Shown here: in pieces, positions 10,401 to 20,068 of the stretch | How positions within the stretch are numbered: position 1 is the first letter of the stretch | Layout: the number at the start of each line of letters is the position of its first letter | From: Aradus depressus | Taxonomy: Eukaryota; Arthropoda; Insecta; Hemiptera; Aradidae | Reading direction: 5' to 3' | DNA: 64,000 bases | NCBI GenBank assembly: GCA_963662175.1 | Contig: OY759217.1 | Location: 53,854,108 to 53,918,107, forward strand | Notes under the pieces: generated by a model | Databases searched by the model: none | What the model was told of the DNA's origin: nothing | What the model saw: only the letters and a program-made list of their open reading frames with translations | Program-made: the position numbers and the translations under genes

Positions 10401-13154
10401 TTAATACAACAATGATCTTATTTGGTGGACTCTTATCTGTTGCTCTTTTGAGGGTCAAAACGTATTCAGGGGACCCTAAAACATGCAAATCCTTTGAAAA
10501 CTCGATCTCGGATTTTTGCAAGATACCAAGACTTCCTTATACTATAGGGAGGGCGCTGGTTACTCAGTGGCATGCGTACTTGCTTACTGAACTCGAGATC
10601 GCACCGACCTGGGAGGTAAAAAAAAATGTGAGCACGCCGTCCTTCGGATGACACGTTAAGCGATTGTACCGAGCCTATTCGATGTCAGGTACTCGTTAAA
10701 GACCCCCTACACTAGGTATATAAATATCTAAGGTAGGCAAAATTTAGGACTTCCATTGTAGAGTCGGGCTCATGTCCACCAGAGTAACGAGGCCCAACCC
10801 AAGGTCAAGCACACTCGGTCCGGCAATACCGAGAGTCCTCCCAGCCCCCTCCCCCCACCCCCTCAACGGAATCTATTTATGATCTTAGATTAATTATGGT
10901 TCAATTTTCACTAACAAACTTTCTTCAAAAACTTGATTTTATGAAAATTAAAGGAACTTTTATGCAACTATTTTTGGTATCAATATTGTGAAAAAATTTT
11001 ACAATTTTATAAATGCATGAGACTTCCAATCATTTTAAGAGTTTGGGGCTTAGCCATATTATAAATTCAAGATTGACTTTAAAAAAAACGTCCTTAAAAA
11101 AATTTTTTTTTTTCCAGAGATAGAATTTAGAGGCAACACTGCTCGTGTTGTTTAGAGCGAATAGGTTGGCTCTCCTTTTTTTCAAACGCTCGTGATGTGT
11201 CTCCTCTTCTTTTCGATTCATACATTTAAAATAATATTGAATTCCTTATACATTTAAATATGGCTTACATGCACGAAAACAATAGATGATTTAATATTTG
11301 TTCATTGTAACTGGGATGAAAGTTGTTTAGTTAATTTAATTTCTAGGTAAATAGAAACATATTTGTCTGTAGGCCGAATGAGAAGATAGGATGGAGTCGT
11401 CAAATATACTTCATATTTCTGAGGTAACTTTTTAATTCATATCCAACTTGTTACTGTTGTCCATGAATTATCCATGACAGAAATACATTGAACTATAAAA
11501 CATGTACTTAATAAATAAAAAAAAATGCATTCACAGAAATCGAAGCAAATTTAACATTTACTACAAGCAAAACTGAAATATTGTTCTTTTATTAAAAGAA
11601 AAAATATTCTATAACAGAATATTCATGTAGTATTTTTCTTACCTGATTACAAGAAACAACTTTAATCAACATATCAATATCTGTCATGATAAAGAATTGT
11701 AACTTTAAACCAAAACTTGCTTATCATTGCGTCCAGGTCTTCTCAATATGTCTTTTTTTGTTTTAAGTTTTCAACGCAGATTACATTTAATTATAACGTA
11801 TAATTCAATACATTCATCACTGTCCATAACGATAAAATTATTTTTCATATCTCTTCAAGGCACCTTATTATGAAATATATTTACTTCGGAGCGCAATGCA
11901 TTGAGTTTTCTGTCTTATCTAATGTGAGTCATTGTAATCTTTATACACAATGGAATTTTGCAAAGCGCATTTTTATATTGAATAATATACCCACTTATTA
12001 TCTAATAATTGATATCACTGTTCCAGGAGAAAAAAAAAGCAAATAAACTGGAGAGGTCGGTAATTTTTTCTTTGATTAGTTTTAATCGAAAATATGTATA
12101 ACAGGGGACTTTAGAGAGCTCGCATTTTCTGCCCCAACATGGAGTACATCAGGTTAATGAAAACGATTCTGTAAGTGTTATTTCATTTTATCATAAGCCA
12201 TTATAATTCATAGGTGAATTGTTGTCCACAACTATTCAGTACCTACACTAAAATAATATATTTCGCAACAATTGGAGGTATTACCATGCAATTTTTTGAC
12301 CATTGTTGTTTCATCAAATCGGTACACTGAACCTGTTTTAAACCAACTGACTCATTGTAATATTTTTAAACAAAGCGATTTAGACAAGTATGTTTTTTTT
12401 TTGTTTTTTTCTCATTGAAACTTACCCAGAATGTAAAACTGTTTCAGATATGATGAAGAAAAAGGGTTGAAGATGAAATTATTTTGAATTACAAACTACT
12501 GATTCTAAAGAGTGATCAACTGTTCAAATGAAGGTTTTCTGGTGAAAACGAAGAAACTTAGAGTGCCATAGAAGAACATATATTCAGTTTCTTATTAAGC
12601 CCGTATATTTCTTGAGTTAAATTTTGCCAGTATGATGAAAATAATTAAATTACATGTTTAACAGGATGCTAGCTTACAAGTTATGTGACAATGGAAAATA
12701 CAAGTTGTTTAGCAATGCAACAGGTGAGCATGCTGAGCTACTCAAGTTTCACTGCGATCTTTGCAGAGTGCAATTACGCAAGATGCACTCCTTTTCTCTC
12801 TTTTATTTAACTGCATAATATAAAGTGCATCTTCAATTTGTTTCAGAAAGAAAGGCAACAAGAGGTTCGAAAAATGAATTGGTACAATCTATGTTGTAGA
12901 AGAGTGATCAGCTGTTTAAATGAAGGTTTTTTTTTTACTAAAGAGGATGATTCACTGAGTTGAGGAAGACAACACTAATCGTAAGGACTCCAGTTCACGA
13001 TAAGAGAGTGTAAATATACAATTATTTGTTTATAATAATGTAAGTTAATTGAACTAACCTGCTTGCCCCATTTCCAGTCAGGGCCGCGTATCACCCGAGC
13101 ACCCACACCTTCCATGATAGATCGGGTTGAGCGGCTGCTAGCCACACCTTCCAT
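1260..13154 (-). CDS. mib1: mind bomb E3 ubiquitin ligase, N-terminal half (7 exons)
   Basis: Mind bomb is a cytoplasmic RING E3 ligase that ubiquitinates Delta/Serrate ligands so that they are endocytosed and can activate Notch. The exons join as 13154-13059, 8340-8199, 7352-7181, 5933-5699, 4548-4429, 2221-2067 and 1419-1260. All junctions are GT-AG and the phases are consistent. From the ATG at 13115 this gives 347 residues, or 360 from 13154. Domain order is MIB/HERC2 domain 1 (GPDWKWGKQ, then [15 protein letters not shown]), a ZZ zinc finger (CDTC and CADC pairs), MIB/HERC2 domain 2 ([16 protein letters not shown] and [16 protein letters not shown]), and the two substrate-binding repeats with [10 protein letters not shown] and HGEWAAAM. 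This is the family's N-terminal architecture. Ankyrin and RING exons are absent and must lie left of base 1. Large introns are full of SINE, LINE and TIR repeats. Identification as the mib1 rather than mib2 type rests on domain order and close similarity to the known family. Confidence 0.95.
2067..2221 (-). CDS. mib1: mib1 exon 6 (first mib repeat)
   Basis: The acceptor is atttccag. The exon encodes [24 protein letters not shown] and [16 protein letters not shown], ending AAC-AG with a strong donor GTGGGT (phase 2). The read-through ORF into the intron (VKFISSN and on) is not coding; exon 7 supplies the conserved RWTFNP junction. Confidence 0.93.
2250..2312. repeat. Short tandem duplication in mib1 intron
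   Basis: A unit of about 31 bp (containing TTGTAATAAGTGACTTGCAA) occurs twice head to tail next to mib1 exon 6, on its acceptor side. Confidence 0.6.
2370..3075 (+). repeat. Copy of the TIR repeat family (see 16210-17195)
   Basis: Begins like GAATCACC..ATGTACTTCCCC and contains the family's internal modules (TTCCGCTGAAAGTTGATAGG, GGGGTTTTGAATTTAAATAT, TTTCATGTCAACACATGCAT). Diverged and without a matching right terminus. Confidence 0.55.
3076..4428. other. mib1 intron sequence, nothing recognised
   Basis: AT-rich sequence with an A-run near 3540. No conserved protein, RNA or terminal repeat was recognised between the TIR repeat and exon 5. Confidence 0.5.
4429..4548 (-). CDS. mib1: mib1 exon 5
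   Basis: The acceptor is ttctcgcag. The exon encodes [19 protein letters not shown] then HGLQIGDQ, the linker that leads into the first mib repeat. Donor is CAG-GTTCGT, phase 0 at both ends, 40 codons. Confidence 0.92.
5054..5645 (+). pseudogene. R1-like LINE 3' fragment (degraded)
   Basis: The same C-terminal region as the better copy at 14089-14906, with frameshifts: [18 protein letters not shown], then the cysteine-histidine motif [20 protein letters not shown] and [10 protein letters not shown]. It ends in an A/T-rich tail just short of mib1 exon 4. Confidence 0.75.
5699..5933 (-). CDS. mib1: mib1 exon 4 (second MIB/HERC2 domain)
   Basis: The acceptor is tttgtttcag. The exon encodes [20 protein letters not shown], the [20 protein letters not shown] core and [20 protein letters not shown], ending ATG with donor GTATAT. 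It starts in phase 2 and ends in phase 0. An R1-like LINE relic ends only about 55 bp beyond this donor, on the opposite strand. Confidence 0.95.
6296..7130 (+). repeat. TIR repeat family copy, interrupted by LINE fragment
   Basis: Starts GGTGAATCACCGCTTCACAA, close to the terminus of the element at 16210, and ends with family modules around 6820-7130 (gatacattcgatttcatt, cctttggccaatcagactgg, gggggttcggatcaataaat). The R1-like fragment at about 6500-6815 sits in the middle. Confidence 0.55.
6500..6815 (-). pseudogene. R1-like LINE C-terminal fragment (minus strand)
   Basis: Encodes [20 protein letters not shown], then [20 protein letters not shown], the C-terminal zinc-knuckle region of the R1-like family, followed by sequence unrelated to the other copies. 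Confidence 0.7.
7181..7352 (-). CDS. mib1: mib1 exon 3 (ZZ zinc finger)
   Basis: The acceptor is ttactattag. The exon encodes [20 protein letters not shown], then [20 protein letters not shown] and [12 protein letters not shown]. The paired cysteines and the C-terminal histidines are the ZZ-finger ligands. It ends AG with donor GTAACA, phase 2. Confidence 0.96.
7438..7454. repeat. (TA)n microsatellite
   Basis: A run of alternating A and T at the end of the 85-bp stretch upstream of mib1 exon 3; nothing else was recognised between 7353 and 7970. Confidence 0.7.
7973..8222 (-). repeat. 60-bp tandem repeat amplifying the mib1 exon 2 splice donor
   Basis: Four head-to-tail copies of exactly 60 bp (7981-8040, 8041-8100, 8101-8160, 8161-8220). 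Read on the gene strand, each holds the exon 2 tail TTGGACAGCTCTCCAACAG, a donor (GTATCT in three copies, GCATGT in the leftmost), then an intronic part with GCTAGCTGGGGCATACCCCA. The copy joined to the exon supplies the used donor. Using a later donor would bring in an in-frame TAG seven codons after the first donor. Confidence 0.9.
8199..8340 (-). CDS. mib1: mib1 exon 2 (rest of first MIB/HERC2 domain)
   Basis: The acceptor is tgttttag before GACGGCGG. The exon encodes [33 protein letters not shown] and [11 protein letters not shown]. The first available donor is CAACAG-GTATCT at 8198, in phase 1, which joins exon 3 to restore PTG-VKH. The last part of this exon and its donor are repeated in tandem further into the intron (see 7973-8222). 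Confidence 0.94.
8640..9062 (-). repeat. TIR repeat family fragment
   Basis: Contains the modules ATTCCGCTGAAAATTAATAA, GGGGTTTTGAATTTCATATG and CGATTTGGCTGAAAATCGAT shared with 16210-17195. Includes a run of about 19 C at 8996-9010. Orientation is uncertain. Confidence 0.45.
9837..9865 (+). repeat. G29 homopolymer
   Basis: Twenty-nine consecutive G on the plus strand inside a dispersed repeat. Could form a G-quadruplex, or could be an assembly-sensitive run. Confidence 0.85.
9940..10240 (-). mobile_element. tRNA-derived SINE (copy A)
   Basis: On the minus strand a tRNA-like head with B box GGTTTCGAACCC-type sequence is followed by the body (GCACGCC-like, TACTCGTTAAAGACG, GAGTCGGGCTCATGTCCACC) and the tail with GAGCGCTCT and CGTAGTTAAAGC-type sequence. 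Compare the full copy at 41707-42033. Confidence 0.75.
10540..10795 (+). mobile_element. tRNA-derived SINE (copy B, diverged)
   Basis: Plus orientation: tRNA-like start GGTTACTCAGTGGCATGCGT, body TGAGCACGCCGTCCTTCGGA, GTCAGGTACTCGTTAAAGAC and GTCGGGCTCATGTCCACCAG. The tail is truncated. Confidence 0.7.
10870..13040. other. mib1 intron 1, AT-rich, nothing recognised
   Basis: About 2.2 kb of AT-rich sequence between the SINE pair and exon 1. A short near-repeat (GTGATCAACTGTTCAAATGAAG near 12511 and GTGATCAGCTGTTTAAATGAAG near 12903) is the only structure seen. Confidence 0.5.
13059..13154 (-). CDS. mib1: mib1 exon 1 with start codon(s)
   Basis: The conserved start [19 protein letters not shown] begins at the ATG at 13115. 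An in-frame upstream ATG at 13154 adds 13 residues ([13 protein letters not shown]). Both ATGs sit in ATGGAAGGTGTGG, so a short duplication created two start contexts, each with A at -3 and G at +4. The downstream ATG matches the usual family start. Donor is CAG-GTTAGT. Confidence 0.9.
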
Positions 13155-13303
13155 TATCCGGACACCCCGAATCAACAATAAATAGTCCGGTTAAACGACA
13201 ATATACCTCGGTAAAGTCACAGGCCACTGTTCAAAACAAAAACCTATCCCACCACAATCGATCTCTTCTCTCCTCTGTCTCACTGTCAACTCGATACCCA
13301 GTC

Positions 13304-13311
13304 TATCGATA
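13304..13311. promoter_or_regulatory. DRE-like palindrome (TATCGATA) upstream of mib1
   Basis: TATCGATA lies about 150 bp upstream of the mib1 start, with a further ATCGAT at 13258-13263 and a TCGATA near 13291. In Drosophila this octamer binds DREF in broadly expressed genes. A promoter role here is inferred from position; no TATA box is evident. Confidence 0.4.
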
Positions 13312-13512
13312 ACTATGTTGGAGGTTCCATTGTTCTGTTATCATATTTTCAATTTATATGTATATACTCATTATATTGTTATTACTATTTGGTTTATTTT
13401 ATTTTTTAAATAATAAAACATTTTTTTCGTGCTGCATTATTCTAATTGTCAATAATATTTTGCAAGACTGCCATGGTGCCCCCCTCTGCCACAAAATAAA
13501 GTTAGTTATTAT

Positions 13513-13785
13513 GAATCATGCCCGGACTTTAACTACGAGGTCATATCGCCCTTCTACCATAGCGCTCTTTCGTCACTCTAGTGGACATGAGCCCAACTCT
13601 ACAATGGGAGTCCTAAATTTTGCCTACCCTAAATTTTTATTCACCTAGGGCAGGGTTCTTTAACGAGTACCTGACATCGTACAGGCTCGGAACCATCACT
13701 TAACGTCCCATCCTCGGCCAGGATTCGAACCCACGACCTTGAGCTCAGAAGCCAAGCACTCATACCACTGACCTACCGGCATCCT
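13513..13785 (-). mobile_element. tRNA-derived SINE (copy C)
   Basis: Full-length-like copy: the tRNA head near 13785 reads GGTAGGTCAGTGGTATGAGT on the minus strand, with B box GGGTTCGAATCC, then body and tail ending near CGTAGTTAAAGTCCGGGCAT. It lies just upstream of mib1 and is oriented like that gene. Confidence 0.8.
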
Positions 13786-14088
13786 CTCCACAAAATATAT
13801 ATAATTTATTTAAATTTTACATTTAGCCGCGAAAAGATTCGACATGGTCTGGTGGAACGTAGAGGCTGTTGTCAAATTCAAATTTTTTTGAATTTTTCAA
13901 TGATTGTGTTTGTATGTAATTGGAAATTAGTGTGCGCTCTACCGCAGAAACGATTGTAGCTATGAACTTGAAATTTGGAAGTCAAAAAGTCACATGTGCT
14001 AACTTATAAACCTATCAGATTTACTCCATGATCATGTCGAACTCAGACTAAAATTGCTATTAAATTTCCAATGACAGATGTAACCTCA

Positions 14089-14906
14089 TCTACACAGGGG
14101 TATTCGTGGCTGTAGCAAGGTACGCTGCTGCAGGTTGGTGGCATCGCCCCACGAATCGGCAGCGCACGATTCTGACGCAAGCCCAGAGAGCAGCCCTTTT
14201 AAGAGTTACAAGGGCTTATCGTACTGTCTCTACGGCTGCGCTACAGGTACTAGCGGGAGCCGCCCCCATTGACTTGATCTTGGATGGGGCTGTCGCTTCG
14301 TATTTCTGTAGACGCAACATGCCCTTAGGAGCAGATATTGATGAGCCCTTACGTCTAGCCCTAGAGGAAGAGATGTGCGGACAGTCTAGACCAGTGCGCT
14401 GCAAGGACATCGTCCAGAATTGGATTGTGGAAAAATGGCAACAACGTTGGTCACGATGCCCGGATGGCCGAACGACGTACGCATACTTCCCGGACGTCCG
14501 GGTACGCCTTGACTCAACATGGGTACAGCCTAATCACTGGACGTCTCAAATATTATCAGGTCATGGTGATTTCAACTCCAAGCTGTTCTTCTTTCACAGG
14601 AAGAACACCCCGAACTGTTCGTGCGGCGGTATCGAGACTGCAGAACATGTGGTCCTCGAATGCCCGCTGTACGACCAAGCCAGGGTGGAGTTGATTCATG
14701 GGACAAGATCGTACTTGGGACTAGATCTACGGCAGATGGTGACGGAAACTGACTACCCGATGTTCTGCCGATTCGTCGGCTCCTGGCGGGAGCAGAAACA
14801 GGCAATGTAATGATCCCGAGCTTTGCCTAAACGTCGACTGGGTGATGTTGCTGCAACGCAAGGCGCACCCTCTTTTAAAACCAACTAAAAAAAAAAAAAA
14901 AAAAAA
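14089..14906 (+). mobile_element. R1-like LINE, 5'-truncated, with target duplication
   Basis: A 5'-truncated insertion with a poly(A) run of about 22 and a 13-bp target duplication AGATGTAACCTCA at 14076-14088 and 14907-14919. It holds an uninterrupted 3' end of ORF2 (14106-14810), then a short 3' UTR. Because it lies outside 28S rDNA it is an R1-clade relative rather than R1 itself. Related tails occur at 5054, 6500 and 37065. Confidence 0.9.
14106..14810 (+). pseudogene. C-terminal part of R1-clade ORF2
   Basis: About 234 codons without a stop, covering the region after the RT palm: RAYRTVSTAALQVLAGAAPI, a charged linker, WTSQILSGHGDF, and the C-terminal CX1CX7HX4C knuckle [20 protein letters not shown]. 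The endonuclease and RT catalytic domains are missing because of 5' truncation, so it is a dead fragment despite the open frame. Confidence 0.85.
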
Positions 14907-15507
14907 AGATGTAACCTCAGATTTGAGATAAGACCAATACAACGGAAGTTAGAGCGCCTCAATAAATGAAAAATACATTTTCGTAGGAAGTATTTCAAAG
15001 TAATCTTTCATTGTCTCGTAAAGCTACGAATTTTAAAATATAAAAATACTTTTATTGTTGGTAGTTTTTTTTATTCTACTCTGAAGTTTGTTTTTACACC
15101 GCCTCATACTGGAATGGCGTACTGGCTCACTTTCAGAGTTACGCTGTACAATGTAACAAAATAACGGCTGCCGCCAACACATTAGATACTTCCTTCTACT
15201 CTGTAACGCCAGTATGGAATGAATTTGAGAGTGGGGAGAGTAGGGTGTTTGATCTGTAAAAGGATGATTGGTATAAGAAAATACTGTAATGACCACAACA
15301 TTTTTTTTTTTGCTTCCACCCACTCCCAGACTACAATTATTTACGAATTGTATCTTTATAGTAAATGACTGTACGATTTAGAGCTTCTGAAAACATTTTC
15401 CCGAAATTGGTGTGCCCCATTTGTATTTTTGGATTAATCTCTTAAAAAGACTACTCTGGTTTGATGGTTCGCAAGAAGAATTTTACAAATTTTTGAATAA
15501 ATATATA

Positions 15508-15580
15508 AACCTGATGATGTAATGCCGAAATCAGTAGTAGATATAATATATGGGCATTACATCGTCAGGTAATATAGATA
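15508..15580 (+). ncRNA. Hammerhead-like motif, palindromic Penelope remnant (weak)
   Basis: CTGATGAT, a short spacer and GCCGAAA, then an inverted partner CATTACATCGTCAGG on the same strand about 35 bp on. The layout resembles the hammerhead cores at 24454 and 31489, but stem II is only 1-2 bp and stem III is imperfect. Confidence 0.3.
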
Positions 15581-16209
15581 GATAGATATATGTATGTATG
15601 TATATTTGTTCAAGTTAGACTACAGCTGTTTTCCTCCGAGAAAAGTGTCGTTAGTATTTGCAATAAGAAGAAGATCTTGAGGAAATATATCTGAAAATTG
15701 GAGAGACGGAAGGTTCTGTTCTGATATTGACACCTGGTTACATAACGCTCAAGTCTGCAATGGACGTTGAACGCTAACCAGAACAGGGTTAAATGAACCA
15801 GAACAATCCACAGTAATAACCCCTTTTTTATTAATATTAAGTACTAATTGAGTTACACGGCATTTCGACATATTTACCATCTATTTATTTACAATTTCGG
15901 TATTGCAATTAATTTGACTTGTTATGTCTCCGTTTGTATGAGTGTGTCTGAGGACATGATATTATTGATTCATTTCCCCCAACAGAAGTCTCCACAAAAT
16001 GTAACTGTCTATTAGTGAAAAAAAAGTGTAATCTGATGACATTTTACACTTTTATTAAAGATTAGCTGAATGTGACAAATCCACTGTTGAGATTTTACTT
16101 ATCACACTTCCTGCATTTACAATTACTATTTATGAGAGTGGTTGCTAACCTGGATTCAACTCAGTGAAAGGGAAAACAATGAAAATAAGAAAAAAATAGT
16201 GAAAATGGT

Positions 16210-17195
16210 GGTGAATCACCGGCAATGGATTTTCCCAGCACGAATTAATCAATCTCTCCCTCCAAAACCAATCCAACGTTTAGGCTGAAAATCAATTGAT
16301 GACTTTCCTAGCGGTTTCTGATTCACACTAAATTTTGTGTCGATACATCGACAGTTATTAGTGTGAGCCTCCCTCCTCTCACCCCATTTCCTTTCAGCCA
16401 ATTTCACAGAAAATTAATAGGTTCCGTCCTTATGGCATTTTGAATTTTTACTTAAAGTTTCATGTCAATACATTCATTACATCGGTAATTATTGGGCTTT
16501 TTGAGTTGAGTCCCACTCTCATCCCCTTTCCTTTTATCCGATTCTGATGAAAATTAATAGGTGTCATTGTTATGGGATATAATCCGAGGCCCTTTAGGTT
16601 TTTTTTATCTGGGAGGTTCAAAAACCTTGAGCACGCCGTCTCTCGGATGGGAATAAATGTATCGACACGTCACTCAGAACCCATATGGACCACATCTATC
16701 GATGTTCAGTCAAATCGGCCAAAAGGAGTGGGAATTAGGGAGAAAGGTTAACTCAAAAACTCTAATCACTGCCGTTGTAATGAATGTATTGACACGAAAT
16801 TTCATATGTAACTTCAAAGTTTTATAAGGACGACACCTATTAAGTTTAAACGGAATCAGCCAAAGGGAAGGAGGATAAGAGGGGGTATAACTGCCGAAGT
16901 AATGAAAGTGAATTTGATGACATTGTTTATTTAAATTCAAAACTCCATAAGGATAGCACTTAATAATTTTTCGCAAATTCGGTCGAAGGGAAGGGGGAAA
17001 CAGAGAAGAGGGTCGACTTAAATATCCAATAACTGCCGATGTAATGCATATATCGACACAAAATTTAGTATGAGGAGACAGAATCCACTATGTAAGTCAT
17101 CTATTGAATTGTAGCCCAAACGGTTGGTTTTGGAGGGAGAGCGAAAACGTAGTTGATTAATTCGTACTGGGGAAGTACATTGCCGGTGATTCACC
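16210..17195. mobile_element. ~1-kb TIR element (non-autonomous DNA transposon family)
   Basis: Starts GGTGAATCACCGGCAATG and ends with the inverse CATTGCCGGTGATTCACC. The inverted ends match over about 100 bp with a few mismatches. The terminus is itself a palindrome, GGTGAATCACC. The interior is several diverged modules of about 150 bp, each with GAAAATTAATAGG-type, TTGAATTTAAATAT-type and CATTCATTACATCGG-type blocks. No ORF and no clear target duplication. Related pieces are at 2370, 6296, 8640, 23632, 25203, 29755 and 38195. Confidence 0.7.
16582..16655 (+). mobile_element. SINE fragment inside TIR element
   Basis: TCCGAGGCCCTTTAGG, then TATCTGGGAGGTTCAAAAAC and CTTGAGCACGCCGTCTCTCG match the middle of the tRNA-derived SINE. 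Confidence 0.6.
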
Positions 17196-17791
17196 GACGG
17201 CTCTCTTTCTTCATATTTTATGTTTTATCCTCTCTTTCACTATTCATGAATCTTCATTGTTCAAGTGTCACAATGATTGTCGATGTGGAGTGTATACTTA
17301 TTAATTATTAATACGTACAAGGGTGGGTGCCTTATACGTTGTTCCCCATCAGACTAAGAAAGAGCAGCCCTTTGTTGCACCTCTCTCGAATAACAGAGTA
17401 TTCCATTTCTGCCCCTAATTTTCAACTAACAACAAACTACAATTAAATGAGAAGTACAAAAACAATCTTATTCATATTATTTGGCTGCTGACTAAAAACA
17501 ACGAAAATATGTTAGGTAAGGGCTACCATTCCGTGTGACGTAAAACTTACCGATTTTTGTGGAAAGGTCCCGTAGCCTTCCGTTAATTCCTTACATGAAA
17601 ATATAAGAAATAAATATCGGCATGGAGAACCATATGTTACATCCATGTTTCATGATCATTTTTCAAAATAAATTTTATAATGAAAAATTAATAACTAGTA
17701 TAAATTACCGGATGTGAAATATTTGTTTCGCAACTTATAATAAAATTGAAGTCATTCATTAAGGTACAAGGTATAGTTATTTTTCAGCTGA

Positions 17792-18070
17792 TTATTGTTC
17801 AGGCATATCAGTAGAATTTTGCCAGAATATCTTCAGACGATATTGTTGGAGATACAAAATATGAGCTAAATTGCGCAATTGATGCACCAAAATCAGTCCT
17901 TGAGTTCTCGTTGTTGCAAACATTTTCCAAAAAGAATCGTTCAAATCAGTGCAGTTTTGCAGATTATCGTGAACAAGAGAAAAGACAATTCTACAGACAG
18001 ACATATATCGTACAAGCACAGACCACTTGCGGAAAACTAATTTTCTTTTCGTTTTGAGGGTAGGACACAA
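17792..18070 (-). other. Unassigned 92-codon open frame
   Basis: Minus strand, 92 codons, rich in Leu, Val and Tyr (KLVFRKWSVLVRYMSVCRIV, HQLRNLAHILYLQQYRLKIF). No start context, splice sites or family recognised. It ends about 250 bp upstream of the Pdf TATA box on the opposite strand. Could be chance or a decayed mobile-element exon. Confidence 0.2.
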
Positions 18071-18319
18071 TTAGAATTTGATTTTATCTCTCGGACAGGA
18101 TTTTTCGACCTCATCGCCACATTTCCGTTTCCTTCCTGTAACATAGTTGGTAGTATCGGGGAAGATTGGGTTAATGAATGAGGCGATCATTGTGGTCCCA
18201 CGTACTCATGGTAGAGATAATTTGGACATATAGTAGCTAAATATACAGATTGTGACGTAGAGAGGGTCTGTTGGTGAGTGGTGGCCCTGACAGTTGTGGG
18301 GGGGTGGCTCCAGGTTAGG

Positions 18320-18327
18320 TATATAAG
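18320..18327 (+). promoter_or_regulatory. TATA box of Pdf
   Basis: TATATAAG lies 28 bp upstream of a predicted start near 18348, in front of a short leader that ends in a good splice donor. A TGACGT half-site (CRE-like) lies at about 18252. No canonical CACGTG E-box was seen in the 130 bp above it. Confidence 0.6.
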
Positions 18328-18347
18328 AGGGAGCCCAGGATATGATC

Positions 18348-18383
18348 CTCCACAACCCCCCAAACTCCACATCTTACACTCAG
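18348..18383 (+). other. Pdf: Pdf non-coding exon 1 (predicted)
   Basis: About 36 nt between the expected TATA-directed start and the donor CTCAG-GTAAAT at 18384. It would splice to the acceptor TTTTCCAG at 20386, giving a short leader before the ATG at 20410. The start is an estimate, and the exon is inferred from signals only. Confidence 0.5.
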
Positions 18384-18534
18384 GTAAATAATCCATATCA
18401 TAATCTACTTCTAATTAATGTTACTAGCAGGTATATTCAGCGTTGTTCGGGTGTGACGTTGAGTTATAACTAAGCTTGTCTCTGCATAAAAACAAGGAGC
18501 CACAAAAATGTAACGCCCTATCATGTTAGAAGCC

Positions 18535-18838
18535 TCTAACCCCTGAGGGCAGCCCGGTAGGATGCTTGCTTGCTGTGCTCAAGATATCAGGGTTCAAAAT
18601 CCGGCCGAGGCCCTCAGGTTTTTCATTTGGGAAATTTAAAAAAAACTTGAGCCATCCTTCTAATAGGACGTTTAGCGATGTCAGGTACTCGTTAAAGACC
18701 CCTACCCTAGACCTAGGTAAATAAACCTGGAAAGACACAATTTAGGACTCCTACAGTAGAGTCAGGCTTGTGTCCACCAGAGAAACGAAATAACGGTAGT
18801 AGGCCTTATGACCTCGTATTTGGAGCCCGGGCAAGAAC
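18535..18838 (+). mobile_element. tRNA-derived SINE (copy E) in Pdf intron 1
   Basis: Plus-strand copy: tRNA-like head GCAGCCCGGTAGGATGCTTG with GGGTTCAAAATCC in the B-box position, then GGCCGAGGCCC, TACTCGTTAAAGACCCC, TTGTGTCCACCAGAG and GACCTCGTATTTGGAGCCCG. Confidence 0.75.
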
Positions 18839-20068
18839 CACAATAACTAAATTAAACAAGCCCCTACCTCAGTAGACATCATTAAAACAACCAGTTAAGC
18901 CCCCCCCCCCCCCCCCCCACCCAGCAGCGTAGCCGATCTTTTTGAATGTCTCTTGCTAAGAGTTTTAACCTGAAACGGTGTAGATGCTATGCTGAAATAA
19001 AGTCTAGGATAGATAAGTACATCCTTCTCCACTATATTGGCCATCTAATTTTAATATCCCTTCTTTGTAAATGTGTTTTTCGCGCGGAATGTAAAAACTT
19101 TTTTTTTACTTTTCTTTAAATAAGTTCTTCACATTTAACTATAGAGTACATATCAATTAAATGAACTCTACAATTATTTAATTGTATTATTACGTGGATT
19201 ATTAATATTGATAGTTGTTAATTCAAATATTTAATTTATTGAGGAGAATAAAGAAGTAATGGGATCATTTCTGTGAGCCGAAAGGTTTTTGTGTCAGATT
19301 TCAACATTTTCACTAGACTTTTCCGTCGTATTCAATCAAACGAAAGTTTTTTGGATTTATTTAGTTTGTGATTAATTTCTTCCCATTTAACATTTGATTT
19401 GTATTACTTTATGTTTGAAGCTTGACATTAAGTTCATTTTTTTTGACATTTTTTCTTGTTTTTTATTTATTATTTTTCTTCCTTCTGAAACAACGGAAAA
19501 ATATAGATGATGGAATTCACCAAAAATATACCTTTTATTTCATGAACTCAAACTTTTCGTCTCCTTACAGATCTTCGACTGATAAATTAGTACTCATTTT
19601 GATAATAATTAAATGCAACAACTAACGACTACCGCAATGATAAACTCTATATTGAAGTGACTGGGTGTTAGCTTCTCCCGGACACCAGCATTTCTCATCT
19701 CATTGTGCCTCCAGCTCGGGTCTAGATGTTATACACTATAACTATTCAGCTCCCTAGTTAGTATAGAGAATCAACAATTTTCATCGTACCGTGAAATATA
19801 TATATTTCATATGTGTATCGAGAAAATCTCATAAGAACGGCATCTATTAATTTTTCCACTATATTCAAATGTGTATTAATATATTAGTAGTAATCAACGC
19901 AAAGTCCGCCTACGAAACCCTTCAATGTGTGACCTGATCACACTTCTCCATACTATTTTTTTCTTTTCTTTGTCCAATAAAAATAAAATGAACGAATAAA
20001 GGGAAGGAAAACTGCCGTTATGCCGCGTTAGGGGAACCATTAGTATCATCTCCTGGTTAGTTAGTTAT
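18839..20068. other. Pdf intron 1, nothing recognised
   Basis: AT-rich intron with a C19 run at about 18901-18919. No other repeat or conserved coding segment was identified. Confidence 0.5.

Larger units (their letters stand above)
9080..10415. repeat. Three diverged copies of a ~170-bp repeat
   Basis: Segments at about 9090-9240, 9770-9910 and 10290-10410 share TAGTTGGTCCTAACCAAAAT, GCACCGATTCTTCTTATTTT-like and AACATTAATACAACAATG-like blocks. The same ATGTTGGCAGATAGG-type block recurs in the 56.6-63.4 kb array, so the family is dispersed. Nothing coding was seen here. Confidence 0.55.
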
